A stretch of 6,074 nucleotides of DNA from Methanobacteriota archaeon (GTDB taxonomy: Archaea > Thermoplasmatota > Poseidoniia > Poseidoniales > Poseidoniaceae): NCBI GenBank assembly GCA_002707335.2, contig PAMN02000008.1, forward strand, positions 2,851 to 8,924. The letters run 5' to 3'. The notes under the pieces were generated by a model, which worked only from the letters and a program-made list of their open reading frames with translations, made no database searches and was not told the origin of the DNA. Below are positions 5,298-6,074 of this stretch, one piece after another. The translations under genes and the position numbers were made by a program. Every line of letters starts with the position of its first letter. Positions within the stretch are counted from its first letter, which is position 1.

Positions 5298-6074
5298 TCA
5301 GGCCTCCTTTTCTTTCTTGGATTGGCTTTTCTTAACCCTCCAAAGGAATGTTATTGTTATTGCAGAAGAAATTGCTAGCAGGATTAGAATATCTTGAATG
5401 CTTATGGTAATGACTCCGCTATCTTTGGAATCGGCTGAATCTACATTTTGATTACCTGATTCCTCGAAACTTTGTCCGGCATCCAGAGGTTTGGTGTCTA
5501 GGATATCAATTACGCCATCACCATCATCGTCTCCATCTCTATTGTTACCAACTCCATCACCGTCAGTATCTTTCCATTCTGTAAAATCTTCTGGGAAATC
5601 ATCTTCAGAATTTTTGTATCCATCCCCGTCTATGTCTAGATCAATAGAGTCTGGAAGTCCATCATTATCTATATCTGAAATGTATGTTGAATTATACGGA
5701 AAAGCGTCTTCAGTATCAAGGATTCCGTCATTGTCATCATCGGTATCTGCATTATTTCCTATTCCATCACCATCGTGATCTAACCACTCTGCTGCATTAA
5801 ACTGGAAAGCGTCGAGAGCGTCTATGACACCATCATTATCATCATCGATATCTGCATTATCTCCCTTAGAATCACCGTCGAAATTATACTGTTCTTGAGG
5901 GTCATTAGGAAATGCATCATCTGAATTTAGAACTCCATCTCCATCGATATCAGAGTCCTCAGCATCTGAAACACCATCTCCATCCATATCTGCGATTACT
6001 TCAACAAAATCAGTTTCAGAATCTTCGTCGTCAGGAGTGCCATCATTATCATCATCGATATCTGCATTATCGCC
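5298..6074 (-). CDS. C-terminal part of a surface protein with thrombospondin type 3-like Ca-binding repeats and C-terminal membrane anchor, 5' partial
   Basis: The minus-strand frame is open to the window edge at 6074, giving 258 residues; an ATG at 5987 lies in the middle of the repeats and is not a credible start. From the edge, units of exactly 35 residues begin at window residues 5, 40, 75, 110, 145 and 180, each with a DxDxDGDG-like loop and many with DAFP-N-E and DGDGxGxN segments. Such Asp-rich loops bind calcium in thrombospondin type 3 and related repeats. The last unit decays into a Ser/Asp/Asn-rich linker (about 200-220). A membrane helix follows at about 227-245 (ILILLAISSAITITFLW) with a basic end (RVKKSQSKKEKEA), so the repeats should be outside and the last residues inside. 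The upstream part, likely with a signal peptide and a functional head domain, is not visible. Proteins of this build are frequent in marine Poseidoniales as presumed surface enzymes or adhesins (general knowledge, not tested here). It is the first visible gene of the minus-strand array. Confidence 0.9.
   Translation of the reverse strand, partial: GDNADIDDDNDGTPDDEDSETDFVEVIADMDGDGVSDAEDSDIDGDGVLNSDDAFPNDPQEQYNFDGDSKGDNADIDDDNDGVIDALDAFQFNAAEWLDHDGDGIGNNADTDDDNDGILDTEDAFPYNSTYISDIDNDGLPDSIDLDIDGDGYKNSEDDFPEDFTEWKDTDGDGVGNNRDGDDDGDGVIDILDTKPLDAGQSFEESGNQNVDSADSKDSGVITISIQDILILLAISSAITITFLWRVKKSQSKKEKEA
5303..5307 (-). promoter_or_regulatory. Ribosome binding site (GGAGG) of the four-helix protein gene, inside the upstream gene
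   Basis: AAAAGGAGG on the minus strand (GGAGG core here, 7 nt before the ATG at 5295) overlaps the last sense codons of the repeat-protein gene (the Lys-Glu-Ala end). Its position ties initiation of the downstream gene to ribosomes finishing the upstream one. Confidence 0.75.
5469..6062 (-). repeat. Tandem coding repeat of 105-bp units (35 residues), five full and one partial
   Basis: Unit starts on the minus strand fall at 6062, 5957, 5852, 5747, 5642 and 5537, exactly 105 bp apart, with the sixth unit fading out near 5469. Aspartate codons (GAT/GAC) dominate. The units are diverged at DNA level but keep perfect length, as expected for structural Ca-binding loops under selection. Units 1-2-3 resemble units 4-5-6 in order, so a 315-bp higher-order period is also present. 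Confidence 0.85.
5830..5861 (-). repeat. 32-bp perfect direct repeat, copy A (unit 3 boundary)
   Basis: This segment is identical over 32 bp to 6040-6071, exactly 210 bp away (two repeat units). It encodes the DNADIDDDNDG stretch. A more diverged relative starts at 5725. The identity includes third codon positions, which points to a fairly recent duplication or gene conversion. Confidence 0.85.
6040..6071 (-). repeat. 32-bp perfect direct repeat, copy B (unit 1 boundary)
   Basis: Second copy of the 32-bp segment at 5830-5861, at the window edge within the same repeat gene. The copies first differ at 6039 and 6072, so the exact match ends inside the window on both sides. Confidence 0.85.

Noticed and set aside
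5491..5778. Plus-strand open frame rich in Ser and Pro opposite the repeat gene
   Set aside because: It is the mirror of the GAT/GAC-rich Ca-repeat codons (ATC, TCA, CCA on the other strand) and has no start signal or domain.
5985..5987. ATG as the start of the surface repeat protein
   Set aside because: In-frame repeat residues (GDNADIDDDNDG) continue upstream to the window edge, and this Met lies within a Ca-loop with no signal peptide after it.
5469..6074. CRISPR-like regular spacing of similar segments
   Set aside because: The 105-bp period keeps the reading frame, the units encode DxDxDG loops, and there are no identical short repeats with unrelated spacers.

Overview
The window looks like archaeal genomic DNA, most likely from a marine Euryarchaeota / Thermoplasmatota lineage such as Candidatus Poseidoniales (Marine Group II). 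This is an inference. It rests on three things seen in the sequence: strong GAGGTGA / GGTGAT / GGAGG ribosome binding sites placed inside the operons while the first genes of transcription units lack them (a common archaeal pattern), moderately AT-rich DNA with a TATA-like element, and a surface protein of Asp-rich 35-residue Ca-binding-type repeats (DxDxDGDG with FP-N-E) ending in a C-terminal membrane anchor, a protein style common in that group. No rRNA, tRNA or marker gene is present to confirm it, so a bacterium with similar proteins cannot be fully excluded.

Layout. Positions 3-608 (+) hold the 3' end of a gene whose start is outside the window; it encodes a Cys- and acid-rich, probably exported protein with a cluster of His residues. 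Positions 735-1373 (+) encode a small type I membrane protein: signal peptide, extracytoplasmic beta-rich (carboxypeptidase-regulatory / transthyretin-like) domain, one membrane helix and a cytoplasmic tail with a C2H2 zinc-finger-like motif. It converges on an EVE-domain gene at 1383-1865 (-). A 50-bp divergent gap separates the EVE gene from a two-gene unit on the plus strand: an aldo/keto reductase with an intact catalytic tetrad (1916-2749) and, 10 bp later, a single-domain cupin with a full set of metal ligands (2760-3119).

From 6074 down to 3140 the minus strand carries a tight four-gene array, read in the order: repeat-rich surface protein (5298 to beyond 6074, start outside the window), four-helix membrane protein (4771-5295), single-pass protein with a lipocalin-like outer domain (4050-4751), and coiled-coil protein with four membrane helices (3140-4036). 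The gaps are 2, 19 and 13 bp and each downstream start has a good ribosome binding site, so they are very probably co-transcribed and may form one envelope assembly. Its function cannot be read from the sequence; it is the least explained part of the window and the best candidate for an undescribed system.

There is no stretch over 300 bp without a gene. The largest gap is 609-734, where no convincing terminator or RNA gene was seen. No mobile element, CRISPR array, tRNA or rRNA was found.
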